Shown here: in pieces, positions 63,250 through 64,000 of the stretch | How positions within the stretch are numbered: position 1 is the first letter of the stretch | Layout: each line of letters starts with the position of its first letter | Assembly: GCA_009792885.1 (NCBI GenBank) | Contig: WMCF01000014.1 | Coordinates: 15,636,049 to 15,700,048, forward strand | Length of the DNA: 64,000 nt | DNA from: Eremophila alpestris peregrina | Taxonomy: Eukaryota > Chordata > Aves > Passeriformes > Alaudidae | Reading direction: 5' to 3' | Position numbers and translations under genes: made by a program | Notes under the pieces: generated by a model | What the model saw: the letters and a program-made list of their open reading frames with translations, nothing else | Told to the model about the DNA's origin: nothing | Databases searched by the model: none

Positions 63250-63535
63250 AGAGAGAGATGAGAGAGCAAGGACTGTCTCAAGAAGGCTCAGAACAATCTT
63301 ATCAATGTGTAGAAGATCCTGATAAGAGAGAGTAAAGAAGACAAAGAACCAGATCCTTCTCACTGGCTGTAGCCAGTGAAGGAAAAAGAGACAATGGACA
63401 CACATTAACATACAAGAAATTCAGGCTCTATGTCAGGAAAAAGCCTGCATTGAAACAGAGAGGCTATGGAGTCTCCATTCTTGAGGAAATCCAAAACCAG
63501 CTGGCATTGAACAACCTGCTGACTGAGGAACCAGC
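63250..63535 (+). mobile_element. CR1 LINE 3' end, old
   Basis: Diverged sense CR1: GCCAGTGAAGGAAAAAGAGAC, ATTCAGGCTCTATGTCAGG, GAGAGGCTATGGAGTCTCC and CTTGAGGAAATCCAAAACC correspond in order to the end of the polymerase frame. Confidence 0.7.
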
Positions 63536-64000
63536 TGTATTTGGTTCTGCTTTGAAAAGGGAAGTGGACAGGGCAATTTTCAAAAGTCCCTTTCAAACTC
63601 AACTAGTCTGTGATTCTGTGCAAAGCACGAGGTAGGCCAAAATGCATTTAATGAGCTCACATGTAAAAGGCAAAAAATTAATAAAAATGTATTCAAACAC
63701 ATCAGGAGCAGGAGGCTGGGTCAATACTAAACAAAGTTATAAAAAGAGTGATCAGAGAATTTGAAGTCTATAATTAAAAAAAAAAAAAGTTATCTTCCAT
63801 TCATGTTGACCCTGGAAGGGTTAAAATTCCTGCAGAAAAATAATCTTGGGAAACTCAGCAGCAGATATGACTAAAACTGAAGTCTTTCTATGAAAAGGGT
63901 AGGAAACACAGTAAGTGAATGACAGGACATCACAACCAAAAAGTATTTGGTATTTGCCCAGGGTTCTGTAAGATTAAACAGTGAAATAACTGAAGTATGT

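Noticed and set aside
1..64000. CRISPR arrays, operons or a novel bacterial-type system
   Set aside because: The window is vertebrate intron and exon sequence; no spaced direct repeats or compact gene clusters are present.

Overview
The window is vertebrate nuclear DNA, almost certainly from a bird. It is AT-rich and intron-rich, and it carries many CR1 LINE fragments, two or three families of avian-type endogenous retrovirus LTRs, and a tRNA-Ile-derived SINE with a CR1-like tail. That SINE suggests a songbird, but this is an inference from memory of repeat families.

Only one gene is visible, on the minus strand across the whole window. It is the type XV collagen alpha-1 chain (COL15A1, a multiplexin). 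I read 29 exons, in transcript order from about 62413 down to 573. Spliced together they give one open frame of 2,094 nt (698 codons) without a stop. All junctions are phase 0 except three matched phase-1 junctions (exons 1/2, 26/27 and 27/28). The start (signal peptide, laminin-G/TSPN-like domain) lies beyond 64000. The C-terminal trimerisation and endostatin-like (restin) region lies beyond position 1.

Layout in transcript order: 62413-60927 acidic non-collagenous linker with Ser-Gly sites; 58436-40404 Gly-X-Y blocks broken by a short non-collagenous exon (49852-49920); 36655-28034 Ser-Gly linker and further short Gly-X-Y exons; 22099-22034 N-glycosylated linker; 20230-8991 Gly-X-Y exons; 8641-5349 a cysteine-containing hinge split over three small exons; 2487-573 hydrophobic interruption and the next Gly-X-Y block. 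The product is expected to be a secreted, trimeric chondroitin-sulfate proteoglycan of the basement-membrane zone.

The remaining roughly 62 kb is intron, with decayed repeats, microsatellites, an 89-nt homopolymer T run, a 175-nt assembly gap and a 2-nt gap. I found no other protein-coding gene, no functional tRNA or rRNA gene, and nothing that looks like a new multi-gene system. The most interesting signals are inside the collagen gene: the hinge rebuilt from tiny exons, local loss of glycine periodicity, and a Gly-to-Arg codon.
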